Below, in pieces: positions 6,558 to 13,916 of a DNA stretch of 33,261 bases. Below the pieces are notes generated by a model. That model saw only the letters and a program-made list of their open reading frames with translations. It was not told the DNA's origin and searched no databases. Position 1 is the stretch's first letter. Every line of letters begins with the position of its first letter. The stretch covers positions 1-33,261 of the forward strand of contig NZ_NFHD01000035.1 in NCBI RefSeq assembly GCF_002159185.1. Reading direction: 5' to 3'. The position numbers and the translations under genes were made by a program. The stretch is from Gemmiger sp. An87 (GTDB lineage Bacteria > Bacillota > Clostridia > Oscillospirales > Ruminococcaceae).

Positions 6558-7040
6558 TTATACGCGCGCGTGCGAGGCTCGAGCGAGAATCTCTGAGGCT
6601 TCCGGCTCTTCTGCGAGGGCCTTCCCAAAGCACTCAACCGCCTTTCGGCTCCACAACCGGCAAGTGCTATCCGGCACCCCCATTCTTGCAGAAATTCCAC
6701 CCCAACTGTAACTACCGCCATAGCGCAGCATGACAACCTGTTTGTACTTACCGTTCAGGGCATCAAACGAGCACCGAATCTTCGCTGCGTCCCTGTTCAG
6801 AGCATCAATCTTGGCCGCTATTTCTTTGCACCTCTCCGCCGCCCCGCTTTCTTCGTAGGCGATAGCAGCAGCTTCAACCGGCCGGCCGGGGGTAGTGGTA
6901 TGCGGCATACCGTCCATGGCAACCCCGCGCACCCCGAAGCATTCCTCTTCCAGATCTCTGCGTTCCTCTGCAAGCAGCCTCTTCATGGCCGGGATTGCAT
7001 AGTAGTATTTGATGATCAACTCCGCGTTATGGCGTTCCAT
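6558..7040 (-). CDS. ArpU/sigma-like phage late-gene regulator
   Basis: 160 aa from ATG at 7040 (GAGGAGG upstream); an upstream in-frame start would read into the preceding gene. The N-terminal half is helical. The C-terminal third, ending around YSWGGISARMGVPDSTCRLW followed by SRKAVECFGKAL, has the form of a sigma region 4/ArpU helix-turn-helix. In many Firmicute siphophages such a protein is the last gene of the early operon and switches on the late genes. Here it is also the last gene of a long minus-strand operon, but terminase and structural genes do not follow; the convergent plus-strand arm lies there instead. Confidence 0.6.
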   Translation of the reverse strand: MERHNAELIIKYYYAIPAMKRLLAEERRDLEEECFGVRGVAMDGMPHTTTPGRPVEAAAIAYEESGAAERCKEIAAKIDALNRDAAKIRCSFDALNGKYKQVVMLRYGGSYSWGGISARMGVPDSTCRLWSRKAVECFGKALAEEPEASEILARASHARV

Positions 7041-7050
7041 GGTGGCCTCC

Positions 7051-7710
7051 TCAGTAAATCGCATTGCCGAAGATCGGCTTTTCCTCGCCTTCTTCGACAA
7101 CATCACAATCTGCATGGATAATCTGGCTCATTTTCTTCGCCAGTATCGCATATCCGTAGTAGTCCCCCGTGTCCGTGGCATCGCGGAACTGTCGATAGTT
7201 TTCAGCAGCCTCTAACATTGTGGCCTTTATTCGTTCAGCCCCAAATCCGAGCGCAGTGTGCACACCATAGGCATACAAGCGCGCGACCCTGGCCGCCGCT
7301 GCACGCTGGGCCGCCAGCTTCACAACCTCGCTTTTTCGAGGCATTTTGTACGCCGGCAGTACAAATCCCTCCGGGAAATATCCCCGTGTTTTTTCGTCCA
7401 ACATACATTCTGCTGCTTGGTAAGGGGCCACCTTTTTGCCGTTCAAAATCCTGGGCGGTCCGTTTTTGATGGCCTCATACTTCATGGCCAACTCGTTTGT
7501 GGCGTCCGCAACCTTGTTCAACCGGCTTTCCCCGACGCCGTATTTATCATACAAGGCCGCAAGAATGCAAATAGCAAAAACCTCTGCCGTGGCCTTTTCC
7601 GCTTCTTCGGTGCGGTCGCGCTGCGTTTTGCCATCCTTCAAATACCGCCGCTGGGCTTGTTTCGCTGCATTGTTTCTCCAAAATGCCGGTCTAGCCGTTT
7701 TCCGCTTCAT
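7051..7710 (-). CDS. Conserved phage-type protein, unknown function
   Basis: 219 aa from ATG at 7710, preceded by TGGAGG. The upstream part of the open frame overlaps the zinc-ribbon gene and is not used. The N-terminus is strongly basic; the rest is helical, with an Ala-rich segment near residue 140-160 (KLAAQRAAAARVARLYAYGV). No membrane segment or catalytic motif. The start overlaps the end of the upstream gene by 20 bp, implying translational coupling. I do not know the family. Confidence 0.65.
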   Translation of the reverse strand: MKRKTARPAFWRNNAAKQAQRRYLKDGKTQRDRTEEAEKATAEVFAICILAALYDKYGVGESRLNKVADATNELAMKYEAIKNGPPRILNGKKVAPYQAAECMLDEKTRGYFPEGFVLPAYKMPRKSEVVKLAAQRAAAARVARLYAYGVHTALGFGAERIKATMLEAAENYRQFRDATDTGDYYGYAILAKKMSQIIHADCDVVEEGEEKPIFGNAIY

Positions 7711-7912
7711 CGTCTGCCTCCATTCTACCGAGTGAGCTGCCGCAAAGCGGGCAGGCATTGATGCACAAGGCATTCATGCCCCCGCCCCGGCCCCTGCTGT
7801 CCATGTACAGGCGCGGCAATCCATCGGCACCCCATTCCAGCCAAAAAAGTGTGCCGTCGGTCGTTTCCATTTTCGCGTACCGCTCGCAGAGCGGGCATTT
7901 GCTTTTGCTCAT
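7691..7912 (-). CDS. Zinc-ribbon protein, 73 aa
   Basis: ATG at 7912 with AAGGAG upstream. Residues 6-9 are CPLC and residues about 50-53 are CPLC again (NACPLCGSS), forming a two-knuckle zinc ribbon around a short beta-rich core (FWLEWGADGLPRLYMDSRG). Small proteins of this layout are frequent in phage early operons and may bind nucleic acid or act as adaptors. It overlaps the upstream nuclease gene by four bases (ATGA). Confidence 0.7.
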   Translation of the reverse strand: MSKSKCPLCERYAKMETTDGTLFWLEWGADGLPRLYMDSRGRGGGMNALCINACPLCGSSLGRMEADDEAENG

Positions 7913-8406
7913 AAGCTCCTTTTTTGCGCCAGCTTTTTCCACTGATCAACGTCCTCCTTGGTGTCTGTCGTGATAATTTCCCGGAACTTCCACCCCAACG
8001 GACGCACCTGTTCCAGAAATACACGCCGCCGCACAGGGTAGTCCCGCTGCATCCTTCTGACAAACTTGCTTTTCACCTCGACTATCTCCACAGAGCCGTC
8101 CGCATAGTCCAGCCGGAAATCCGCAGTATAGCGGACGGAGCGCAGCTTGATGCCGTTGTACTCGCTTTCCGGGAAAAGGATAAACTGTGGATGTTGTTCG
8201 CATTTCACAATTTCTCCCGCCGCCATCCCGGGCAATACCGTACCCATGTAGAACTCATATTCCCCGCGGCTGTCAAATTCCCTTCCAGTTGCCCGTGCAG
8301 CCTTTGCAGCAGCGGCAATGGTGCCCCCGTCTCTTCGTGAAGCTGCAAGCTGTTTTTCCGCCTGGGCGCGGGCCCATGGCGGCAGGTCGCTCAGTTCCAA
8401 TCTCAA
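7909..8406 (-). CDS. DUF1064-type PD-(D/E)XK nuclease
   Basis: 165 aa. The FDSRGEYEFY segment (44-53), Asp96 in YTADFRLDY and Glu110-Val-Lys112 in VEIVEVKSKF make up the PD-(D/E)XK core of the DUF1064 family. These are small phage endonucleases thought to process recombination or replication intermediates. The N-terminal 35 residues are a helical extension. It overlaps the HUH replication gene by four bases upstream and the zinc-ribbon gene by four bases downstream, so all three are translationally coupled. It may resolve structures created during replication, but its exact substrate is not visible here. Confidence 0.75.
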   Translation of the reverse strand: MRLELSDLPPWARAQAEKQLAASRRDGGTIAAAAKAARATGREFDSRGEYEFYMGTVLPGMAAGEIVKCEQHPQFILFPESEYNGIKLRSVRYTADFRLDYADGSVEIVEVKSKFVRRMQRDYPVRRRVFLEQVRPLGWKFREIITTDTKEDVDQWKKLAQKRSL

Positions 8407-9266
8407 CGGTTTATCCTCCCATTCTTTTGCCCTCGATATGCTGCCGTCCTGAAATCCGCGCGGTACAGGATCACCAGCGTGTGCCGCTGGCCGGAATTGC
8501 TGACCCTAGTTTCAACCCGTCCAAGAGTGAACCCCGGATATTTCTTCTCCCAATATGCCCGGTCGTCTATGTACAGCGTGCTCGCTTCCTCGATTGCTTT
8601 CCGGCTCCACCGGCTATCGTTTGGCCGTGGTGTTTTCGGCTTTTCCAAGCCGCGGCTTTGCCTCCAATGGCGAGCGCATCGCTTGTTCTTGTTCATGTAC
8701 AGTACAAGGCTCTCAACGCTGCCATGCTCGAAGTGCAGGCGTTCGCAGCGAGCCATTCCGAGAGGCGCCCCGCTCGAATCACGCCACAAATCTTCCAACA
8801 CATCGCGGGTCAAACCATCGGTGTGCTGTATGATCGCGTGGTGATGGTGTCTACCGACGGTGGTTCCATCTTCCAGTTTGGTGGTGTATTCCGTGACCAT
8901 CATCCACAGCGGGCGGCGCACATCGTGCTTATCGCACCAGCGGTACACCCGCTTGATGAAGTTTGACCAATCTCGGTCAACGGTTTTTTCATCGCCCGGT
9001 GCCGGCAAATGATCATCGTCATAGGTCCCAGTCCATGCGTAGTCGTTTTGGGTGAAATTGGTATTGACAAGCTGGACACAGTACCTTTTTGCCCGTCGGT
9101 CGTTGTATTCCTGCATTGCAAGGCTGGTTGCTTCTTTTCTTTTCGCTCTCCGGCTCGCCTGGTGCTGTCGCTTGGTCACGGAATACAGGTCAACTTCCAT
9201 ATAGCCGGCAGAATCGTAGTCTTTGCCGCAGATATGGCGCTGTTCGCGGTAGTAGGTCGTTTTCAC
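8403..9266 (-). CDS. HUH-family replication initiator (Rep)
   Basis: 287 aa. HHHH at 140-143 in GRHHHHAIIQ is the metal-binding HUH motif. Tyr190 in SLVLYMNKNK, with Lys193 three residues later, is the nicking motif (YxxK). AWTGTYDDDHLP near residue 77-88 fits motif 1. This is the single-tyrosine layout of rolling-circle replication proteins (filamentous-phage gene II and related families). It would nick one strand at an origin and prime replication from the 3' end. The strand-specific origin is probably the hairpin-rich 300-bp region just upstream (9267-9569). Finding a single-Tyr Rep in an element that also encodes a large serine integrase is noteworthy. Confidence 0.8.
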   Translation of the reverse strand: MKTTYYREQRHICGKDYDSAGYMEVDLYSVTKRQHQASRRAKRKEATSLAMQEYNDRRAKRYCVQLVNTNFTQNDYAWTGTYDDDHLPAPGDEKTVDRDWSNFIKRVYRWCDKHDVRRPLWMMVTEYTTKLEDGTTVGRHHHHAIIQHTDGLTRDVLEDLWRDSSGAPLGMARCERLHFEHGSVESLVLYMNKNKRCARHWRQSRGLEKPKTPRPNDSRWSRKAIEEASTLYIDDRAYWEKKYPGFTLGRVETRVSNSGQRHTLVILYRADFRTAAYRGQKNGRINR

Positions 9267-9569
9267 TTGATCGTTCCTCCTCCCGCGCTTCCTTCTCGCA
9301 CTTCCAGTTCAGGTTGTCAAGGCCGGGTAGTATTTTCGCAAGCGAAAATCTCCACCCTTTCCCTTGACCACCTTCCTGTCAGTGCACTCTTGCAATTATC
9401 GGGGGAAAGGGCCAGCCTTTCCCCCGGAAAACAATTTCATTCTGTGTCTGCCCCATCTGGTCCGCGTGCCAGTGGCATTCGTTCCGGGTGTATTCCCTCT
9501 TGTGGTTCTTAACTTAATGCCTATATACAAGCCCTTTGCGGCCTTTCGGCCGCAAAGGGCTTGAGGTTA
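9267..9569. other. Gene-free, hairpin-rich region upstream of rep; candidate origin
   Basis: 303 bp without a credible gene. It contains three perfect inverted repeats: ATTTTCGC-AA-GCGAAAAT (9332-9349), an 11-bp stem with a 5-base loop (9400-9426, cgggggaaagg/cctttcccccg) and a 15-bp stem with a TTTC loop (9529-9562, starting AAGCCCTTTGCGGCC). The last follows the stop of the MazG-like gene, but neither flank has a U-run, so it is a poor intrinsic terminator. Rolling-circle Rep proteins often act at hairpins close to their own gene, so a double-strand or single-strand origin is plausible. The hairpins are directly visible; origin function is inference. Confidence 0.5.
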
Positions 9570-10013
9570 TTACTTCACGTCCGGTTCCAAGAATGCCGCC
9601 AGCCGGTCCAGCTTTTTGCATTCCCATTCCGAGTTGTCCCCGAAGATCACATGGAGCTGGTTCAGCATGATTTCCACATCAGCCCTCTCCTCCGCAATCG
9701 AATCCAGAACCTCACGGGCGCCGCCGTACCGGATATATTTGAGCAGGGCCTTTGTCAGTTCGGCCATTTCCTCCACGGCGATCAGGATTTGGGCCTGTTC
9801 GCCAAATCGCTGTACGGCCGCCTCGTAGATGGCCATTTCAGCCTGTGCCGCCTGGATATTCTCTGCATTTTCGCGGTCGCGCAGCTCTTGCATAGCTTCC
9901 ATGCCCATGCGGCAAGCCTCGTTGATCTCGTCCATGTTGGGGTGATCTTCCCGATGTTCCGGGTTCAGAATCTCAATAGCCCGGTCAAGGCTGATCATGT
10001 ATTCGTTTTTCAT
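9570..10013 (-). CDS. Phage MazG-like nucleotide pyrophosphohydrolase
   Basis: 147 aa. The N-terminal 35 residues (RAIEILNPEHREDHPNMDEI) form a short module seen before many phage early proteins. The C-terminal part has QAQILIAVEEMAELTKALLK and then IAEERADVEIMLNQL, the EExxE...ExxD arrangement that binds Mg2+ in the MazG/all-alpha NTP-PPase fold. It would hydrolyse (d)NTPs to monophosphates, affecting nucleotide pools or the alarmone response during replication. A related N-terminal start (KISEAMQILDPE) occurs in the next upstream gene. Confidence 0.7.
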   Translation of the reverse strand: MKNEYMISLDRAIEILNPEHREDHPNMDEINEACRMGMEAMQELRDRENAENIQAAQAEMAIYEAAVQRFGEQAQILIAVEEMAELTKALLKYIRYGGAREVLDSIAEERADVEIMLNQLHVIFGDNSEWECKKLDRLAAFLEPDVK

Positions 10014-10050
10014 AGCAAATCATTCCTTTCTCTCGGTGCCAGTCGGCAGG

Positions 10051-10314
10051 TTATTCATCGTCCGGCCACTTAATGGCCTGTCCGCACTGCCCGCAGTAGG
10101 CGTTTGCGTTTCCATCCTCGTTATACAGGTATTCTCCGCTGCCACAGCACGGGCAAGCTAATATGAATCGGTCGCCGTCAGGGTATGGCAGTTGAGGCAG
10201 GCGCTTTTCTAATGCCACCGCCCCCATCCGCTGGGCGATGCTGATTTTCTCGGGGTCTTTTTCTTTCTCCCCGCACTCCGGGTCGAGAATCTGCATCGCC
10301 TCACTGATTTTCAT
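10051..10314 (-). CDS. Zinc-ribbon protein, 87 aa
   Basis: ATG at 10314 (GAGGGG upstream), inside the end of the 221-aa gene with a 14-bp overlap. The N-terminus MKISEAMQILDPECGEKEKD resembles the start of the MazG-like protein encoded next. The C-terminal half has CPCCGSGEYLYNEDG followed by YCGQCGQA, a four-Cys zinc ribbon. A small nucleic-acid-binding or adaptor role is possible; no enzyme motif is seen. Confidence 0.65.
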   Translation of the reverse strand: MKISEAMQILDPECGEKEKDPEKISIAQRMGAVALEKRLPQLPYPDGDRFILACPCCGSGEYLYNEDGNANAYCGQCGQAIKWPDDE

Positions 10315-10966
10315 TCCGCCCCTCCATTTCGGTTTGTTCGGCATCAGCTTCCAGGCCCTCGCCCCCGGGGTTTGCCCTCCGAGAGGCAACAGCCTTGTCG
10401 CGCCATAGCTGTTCGGTGCATAGCGCCTGAAATTCTGCCAACTCTGCAAGGTAGGTGTCACTCAGAACTTCCATGGGCATAATCACGGCCAGCAGGTTCA
10501 TGCCATCGTGAATCGCAAGATAGGATTGCCCACTTCCGGTTCGGCGGATGGTGTAAGTGATGTAATCGCTGTCCTCGATGTCGTCCATGATCGGGGCCAG
10601 CAGTCCATCGCGGTAAAAAACCAGTTCACCATCATCGCAGCGGCGGCAGGATGTCCACTTGCCATCCAAAGAGGCCGAAACCCTCACCTTTTTGGTCTGC
10701 TTTTCATCCTGTACGCAGTCCGACAGGTCAAACCCTTTCACGTCGGTGGTGCCGGGATAACTTTCCTCTTCGAGGACGATTTTTTCCCATGCCTTTTCGG
10801 GTATATCCAGCACAGTGCGCACCTGCTCTCTCCCTTCCATGAGAGGGAGGTTGGCCGCCCGGAACAGTGCATGGCCATTTCCAAGCCACATCCCACTGCC
10901 CTGAACATCCGCCACAAAGCAATAGCCGGTCTGCTTCACCAGTCTGGTAAACTTAGATATCTTCAT
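10301..10966 (-). CDS. Hypothetical phage-type protein, 221 aa
   Basis: A soluble protein with alternating strands and short helices, including GSGMWLGNGHALFRAANLPL near residue 23 and IPEKAWEKIVLEEE near residue 55. A Cys pair (CRRC) sits near residue 108. The C-terminal 40 residues are charged and probably disordered. The fold is not recognised. The ATG lies 12 bp after the stop of the small membrane protein gene. The gene belongs to the co-directional early operon. Confidence 0.65.
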   Translation of the reverse strand: MKISKFTRLVKQTGYCFVADVQGSGMWLGNGHALFRAANLPLMEGREQVRTVLDIPEKAWEKIVLEEESYPGTTDVKGFDLSDCVQDEKQTKKVRVSASLDGKWTSCRRCDDGELVFYRDGLLAPIMDDIEDSDYITYTIRRTGSGQSYLAIHDGMNLLAVIMPMEVLSDTYLAELAEFQALCTEQLWRDKAVASRRANPGGEGLEADAEQTEMEGRNENQ

Positions 10967-10978
10967 AGTGCGCCCCCC

Positions 10979-11125
10979 TTATGCCAGCAGAAAGAGCCAG
11001 CACAGCTTGATCAGGGCGGCCGGCACGACAACCGCCGCCGCAAGCCAAAGGATAGCAAGCACCAGGACGATCACGCCCAGTGTAAATTCTTCCAAGCTCG
11101 GGGCAATTCTGTTTCTGTTTCCCAT
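10979..11125 (-). CDS. Small single-span membrane protein, 48 aa
   Basis: ATG at 11125, TAA at 10979-10981. A polar N-terminus (MGNRNRIAPSLEEF) is followed by a long hydrophobic stretch (residues 15-48, TLGVIVLVLAILWLAAAVVV and onward) with one internal Lys-Leu-Cys-Trp turn, so one long or two short membrane helices. GAAAGGG precedes the start, right after the hairpin at 11141-11160. Unknown role; a phage membrane peptide such as a holin-like or superinfection factor is possible but not supported by a specific motif. Confidence 0.55.
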   Translation of the reverse strand: MGNRNRIAPSLEEFTLGVIVLVLAILWLAAAVVVPAALIKLCWLFLLA

Positions 11126-11140
11126 TGTTTTTCCCTTTCT

Positions 11141-11160
11141 CGCCTCGCTCACGCTCGGCG
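11141..11160 (-). repeat. Stable hairpin downstream of the variable region
   Basis: On the minus strand the sequence CGCCGAGCGTGAGCGAGGCG folds into an 8-bp stem with tandem G-A mismatches and a GTGA tetraloop. It lies 23 bp after the stop of the FGE/lectin-type gene and about 60 bp after its variable-looking segment. In diversity-generating retroelements a short GC-rich hairpin just 3' of the variable repeat helps target recognition, so the position is suggestive. It has no U-run and is not a terminator. Confidence 0.5.
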
Positions 11161-11183
11161 TGCAGTGATTCAGTTTTCGGTGT

Positions 11184-12308
11184 TCAGTGCTTCACGAAAT
11201 AAGCGGAACGGCCGCCGATGCCGCTGCTGGAGAACGACCGCGGGCTGTACAGGCTCGCGTAGAACACCCCGGCGTTGGACCCGTGGTTCCAGTAGCCGCC
11301 ACGATAGAGGCAATATTCATCGCCGGAGCTATCCACCCAGCAGTAACTTTCTTTTTCGCCAGGATAAAGGGCCAGGGCTTTCAGCTGTTCGCTTTCGCAG
11401 CGCATTACCACATCGCCCCACCGGCACCCGGTATACCCTCGCTCGCATTCTCCGGTGGTGAACACTACGGCGTCGCCCTCGATACCCCCAAAGATAGGCT
11501 TGCCGGTATTGTCCAGAACGGGGTGCCAGTCGTCGCCATTTTCTGCAAGGTCTGTTTCCGGCAACGCAGCGTCATTGTTCTGCGCCGCCTGAATGGACCC
11601 GTCCACAATGCGGCAGCCGCGGCAGAACTCCCACACGTTGCCGCACAGGTCGTGCACGCCGGTCAGAGAGTGATCGTGCGTCCACGTTGCGGGGCCGCTG
11701 CCCGCCAGCGTTTTGCCTCCGCCGCCTTTCGCAACGATTCCTTGTTCCTCGGAATCAGCGTGCCAATGCCCGCGATCTGTATTGCCATGAGGCAGCGTCC
11801 CCAGCTTTGCGCTGATATTTGCCAGTAGCCCCCATTCCGCCGCCGTCATGCAATGCCAGCCGTCGCCTTTGGCGAAGCAGGCCGCCGCGAAGTCCTCCAT
11901 GGTGATGTCAGTTGCCGGTTCCGTAAAGGGGAGGCTGTACGGTTTTCCGTTGATCATCGTGTTCGGGTACACGCTGATGTAGATTTCGTCGTATACCTCA
12001 CCACCAATGATAAATGCCGGATGCACCGCATCGCTGCCACCCTCAAAAAGTTCCGCGTTGGTCACGCGCTTAAACCGGTGCATGATGGAGGGAATACCTG
12101 CATCGTCATAGATTGCCACAACATCCCAGTCTACGCCCGCCGGGGCCGCAGGGGTTGCCGGGCATTGGCAAGCCTCTCCGCTTTCATCCATCCGCTCGTT
12201 GTCCTCGCGGACGTAGCGCAAGAATGCCTCGGTCTGTTCTTTGCAGAATTGGGCCTTGCCTTCGGCTCTCATGTCCAGCCCGAAATAACACATTGCAGTT
12301 TTGGCCAT
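11184..12308 (-). CDS. FGE/C-type-lectin-fold protein, probable DGR target (variable protein)
   Basis: 374 aa. Residues 1-60 are a helical, Cys-containing N-terminus. Residues about 75-374 carry the formylglycine-generating-enzyme/C-type-lectin fold: WHCMTAAEWGLLANISAKLG near 150, VHDLCGNVWEFCRG near 218-231, and the closing LYRGGYWNHGSNAGVFYASL and GIGGRSAYF. This is the layout of diversity-generating-retroelement target proteins, in which the last 40-50 residues form the variable ligand-binding face. Putative variable residues between 339 and 363 are nearly all encoded by codons ending in C that can be derived from AAC. No reverse transcriptase or template repeat is in the window. It would bind a ligand or surface receptor. 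An ordinary FGE-like protein is the alternative. Confidence 0.7.
   Translation of the reverse strand: MAKTAMCYFGLDMRAEGKAQFCKEQTEAFLRYVREDNERMDESGEACQCPATPAAPAGVDWDVVAIYDDAGIPSIMHRFKRVTNAELFEGGSDAVHPAFIIGGEVYDEIYISVYPNTMINGKPYSLPFTEPATDITMEDFAAACFAKGDGWHCMTAAEWGLLANISAKLGTLPHGNTDRGHWHADSEEQGIVAKGGGGKTLAGSGPATWTHDHSLTGVHDLCGNVWEFCRGCRIVDGSIQAAQNNDAALPETDLAENGDDWHPVLDNTGKPIFGGIEGDAVVFTTGECERGYTGCRWGDVVMRCESEQLKALALYPGEKESYCWVDSSGDEYCLYRGGYWNHGSNAGVFYASLYSPRSFSSSGIGGRSAYFVKH
11220..11294 (-). other. Putative DGR variable repeat (VR) segment
   Basis: Codons 339-363 of the FGE/lectin-type gene. The positions expected to vary read TAC (Y339), CAC (H342), TCC (S344), AGC (S352), TAC (Y354), AGC (S355), TTC (F359), TCC (S360), AGC (S361), AGC (S362) and GGC (G363). 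Each equals AAC with only its adenines changed, the mark of adenine-specific mutagenesis from a template rich in AAC. Invariant Gly, Ala, Pro and Arg codons between them lack this pattern. The codon pattern is directly visible; the DGR origin is inference. Confidence 0.55.
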
Positions 12309-12313
12309 TTCGA

Positions 12314-12844
12314 TTACCCCCTCTCGTTCTCGCCAATGGTGACGTATGCGGTGCCACGCCGGTTGACTTCCAGATCGACCGGCGAACCGCAGTCAAGGCA
12401 GGTGTAGGTGTACCGCTGATCAGTCAGGTTGGTTTTGTAGCGGAACTCCTTGCCGCACTTGCACTTCACGAACATGGGGCGCAGTTTTTCAAGCGGGGTT
12501 TCATGGCCGCACTTGCACCGGGACGAATAGGTTTCCCGCTTTGCGCAGTACCCCTTGACCTCGCCGCATTCTTCACAGCGAATCAGCAGGAATCCACGGT
12601 ACTGGCCCTGGTCCTTGTCCGCGTTCACGCTGGGCGGAACATTCCAGGTGTCTTTGCTGCCGAACATTCGTTCCGTTCTGCTGTGCCGCTCCGCGTAGCG
12701 GGGGCGGGGTGCCGCCGGGGCAGTAAGGCAAACCCGCTTTCCCGTTGCCGTTTCCTCGATGAAAGCGTCGCTGCCCTCGACTGTCACCCGGAAAACGCCT
12801 GCATCGCACAGCCCCCGGATGTCATGTACACTGATTTTCGCCAT
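12314..12844 (-). CDS. Multi-zinc-ribbon phage protein, 176 aa
   Basis: The first 55 residues (MAKISVHDIRGLCDAGVFRV onward) are a short non-zinc domain. The C-terminal 90 residues contain CEECG, a Cys-Lys-Cys-Gly knuckle (CKCGHE), a second (CKCGKE) and CLDCG, giving two probable zinc ribbons. Such proteins occur in phage early operons and may bind nucleic acid or replace part of a transcription or replication complex, but no specific partner can be named. It ends 5 bp before the start of the FGE/lectin-type gene, so the two are translated together. Confidence 0.65.
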   Translation of the reverse strand: MAKISVHDIRGLCDAGVFRVTVEGSDAFIEETATGKRVCLTAPAAPRPRYAERHSRTERMFGSKDTWNVPPSVNADKDQGQYRGFLLIRCEECGEVKGYCAKRETYSSRCKCGHETPLEKLRPMFVKCKCGKEFRYKTNLTDQRYTYTCLDCGSPVDLEVNRRGTAYVTIGENERG

Positions 12845-12885
12845 TGTCTTTTACCTCCGTAGTTATAATTAAGCGCAAGCGCGCT

Positions 12886-13062
12886 TTATACTTCGCTCCC
12901 GTATACCCGTTTGCGCGCCAGCTCGTAAAGGCCCGGGTATTTGTGGGGGTTGAAATTGAACCCGTAGAGCTTAAAGAAAGTGTCGTTGTCCGTATTGAAC
13001 CAGATGATCGCCCATTCCATAAGGCTCTTGCCTTGATAGGTCAGAAGGTCATAGGTGCTCAT
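12886..13062 (-). CDS. Small hypothetical protein, 58 aa
   Basis: ATG at 13062 overlapping the stop of the DNA glycosylase gene by four bases (ATGA), TAA at 12886-12888. The peptide is aromatic: MSTYDLLTYQGKSLMEWAII, then a WFNTDNDTFFKLYGFNFNPH stretch, then a basic end (LARKRVYGSEV). Not a membrane protein by composition. Function unknown; the tight coupling suggests it works with, or is co-regulated with, the glycosylase. Confidence 0.55.
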   Translation of the reverse strand: MSTYDLLTYQGKSLMEWAIIWFNTDNDTFFKLYGFNFNPHKYPGLYELARKRVYGSEV

Positions 13063-13883
13063 AGCTTTCTGCTGCTCCTTTCCGAGAAGAACATATACTG
13101 CTGCATTACGCCGGCAGTTTCGGGGTAAAGCTCCACGGGAAACTTTCCGCCGTATTCGCGCCCGATGATCTTGCGCATCCAGGTGTCCACCGGAAAGGCT
13201 TCCTTCCTGCCAAGTCCGAACAGGAGGATGCAGTTGCTCACCTTTTCCCCGATGCCATAGATGCTTTTCAGGTAGGTGTGGGCTTCCTCGGTGGTCATGG
13301 TGTGCAGCTTAGAGAGCTTCACCCTGCCGGATGCCACATTTCGCGCCAGTTGGGCAATGTACTTGTCACGATACCCCAACCCCAACCCTTGCAGGCGGCG
13401 AACGTCTTTCAAATCCGCCGGGTCGGGGAAGGTGTAATAGGTGCCCGCCGGGCCTTGCCGGGGTTCTCCCAGTCGCTCGCACATAGCCTCTACCGTGCGT
13501 CGAATCCTCGGGATATTGTTGTTCTGGCTGATGATGAAACTCACCATGATCTCCCATAGGTCTGCATTCAGGATTCGCAGCCCGCTGGCCCGGTCGGCAG
13601 CCGCGCGCAGGTACTTGTCCGCCGCGGGGATGGAATGCAAGATGCCGTCGTAGTCCGTTTCAACATCGAGATAGTGCATCCATTTCGCCAGCCGGTCGCC
13701 GTAGTATTCGAGGGCCAGCAGGTTGCCGCGCTGCTTTAACAAAGCCTGGTCGTGTCCGTCGTGCACGATGTATTCCCCGGGGGCAATCATCGCCCAGCGG
13801 AAACATTGCCCGCTTTGTGCAATTTGATTGAGGTCGCAGTTGGTAAGCGGTAAATACGCCTTTCGTATTGCATTGCTATTCAT
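13059..13883 (-). CDS. ogg: 8-oxoguanine DNA glycosylase/AP lyase (OGG1-type)
   Basis: 274 aa from ATG 13883 (GGGAGG upstream); the longer open frame reads through the tRNA-like sequence and is rejected. The SQNNNIPRI segment (119-127) matches the Asn-Asn-Asn motif of OGG enzymes that reads the base opposite the lesion. The helix-hairpin-helix IYGIGEKVSN (208-217) carries the catalytic Lys214, and PVDTW (231-235) the catalytic Asp233. Both N-terminal and HhH-GPD domains are present, so it appears complete. It would cut out 8-oxoguanine and nick the abasic site. An OGG-type repair enzyme inside a phage early operon, near a DNA methyltransferase, is unusual. Confidence 0.85.
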   Translation of the reverse strand: MNSNAIRKAYLPLTNCDLNQIAQSGQCFRWAMIAPGEYIVHDGHDQALLKQRGNLLALEYYGDRLAKWMHYLDVETDYDGILHSIPAADKYLRAAADRASGLRILNADLWEIMVSFIISQNNNIPRIRRTVEAMCERLGEPRQGPAGTYYTFPDPADLKDVRRLQGLGLGYRDKYIAQLARNVASGRVKLSKLHTMTTEEAHTYLKSIYGIGEKVSNCILLFGLGRKEAFPVDTWMRKIIGREYGGKFPVELYPETAGVMQQYMFFSERSSRKL

Positions 13884-13916
13884 CGTCAAGTCCTCCCTTT
13901 TTTGGCATAAGCCTTT

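Noticed and set aside
9529-9562. Intrinsic terminator after the MazG-like gene
   Set aside because: A perfect 15-bp stem, but neither side has a U-run; an origin or structural role is equally likely.
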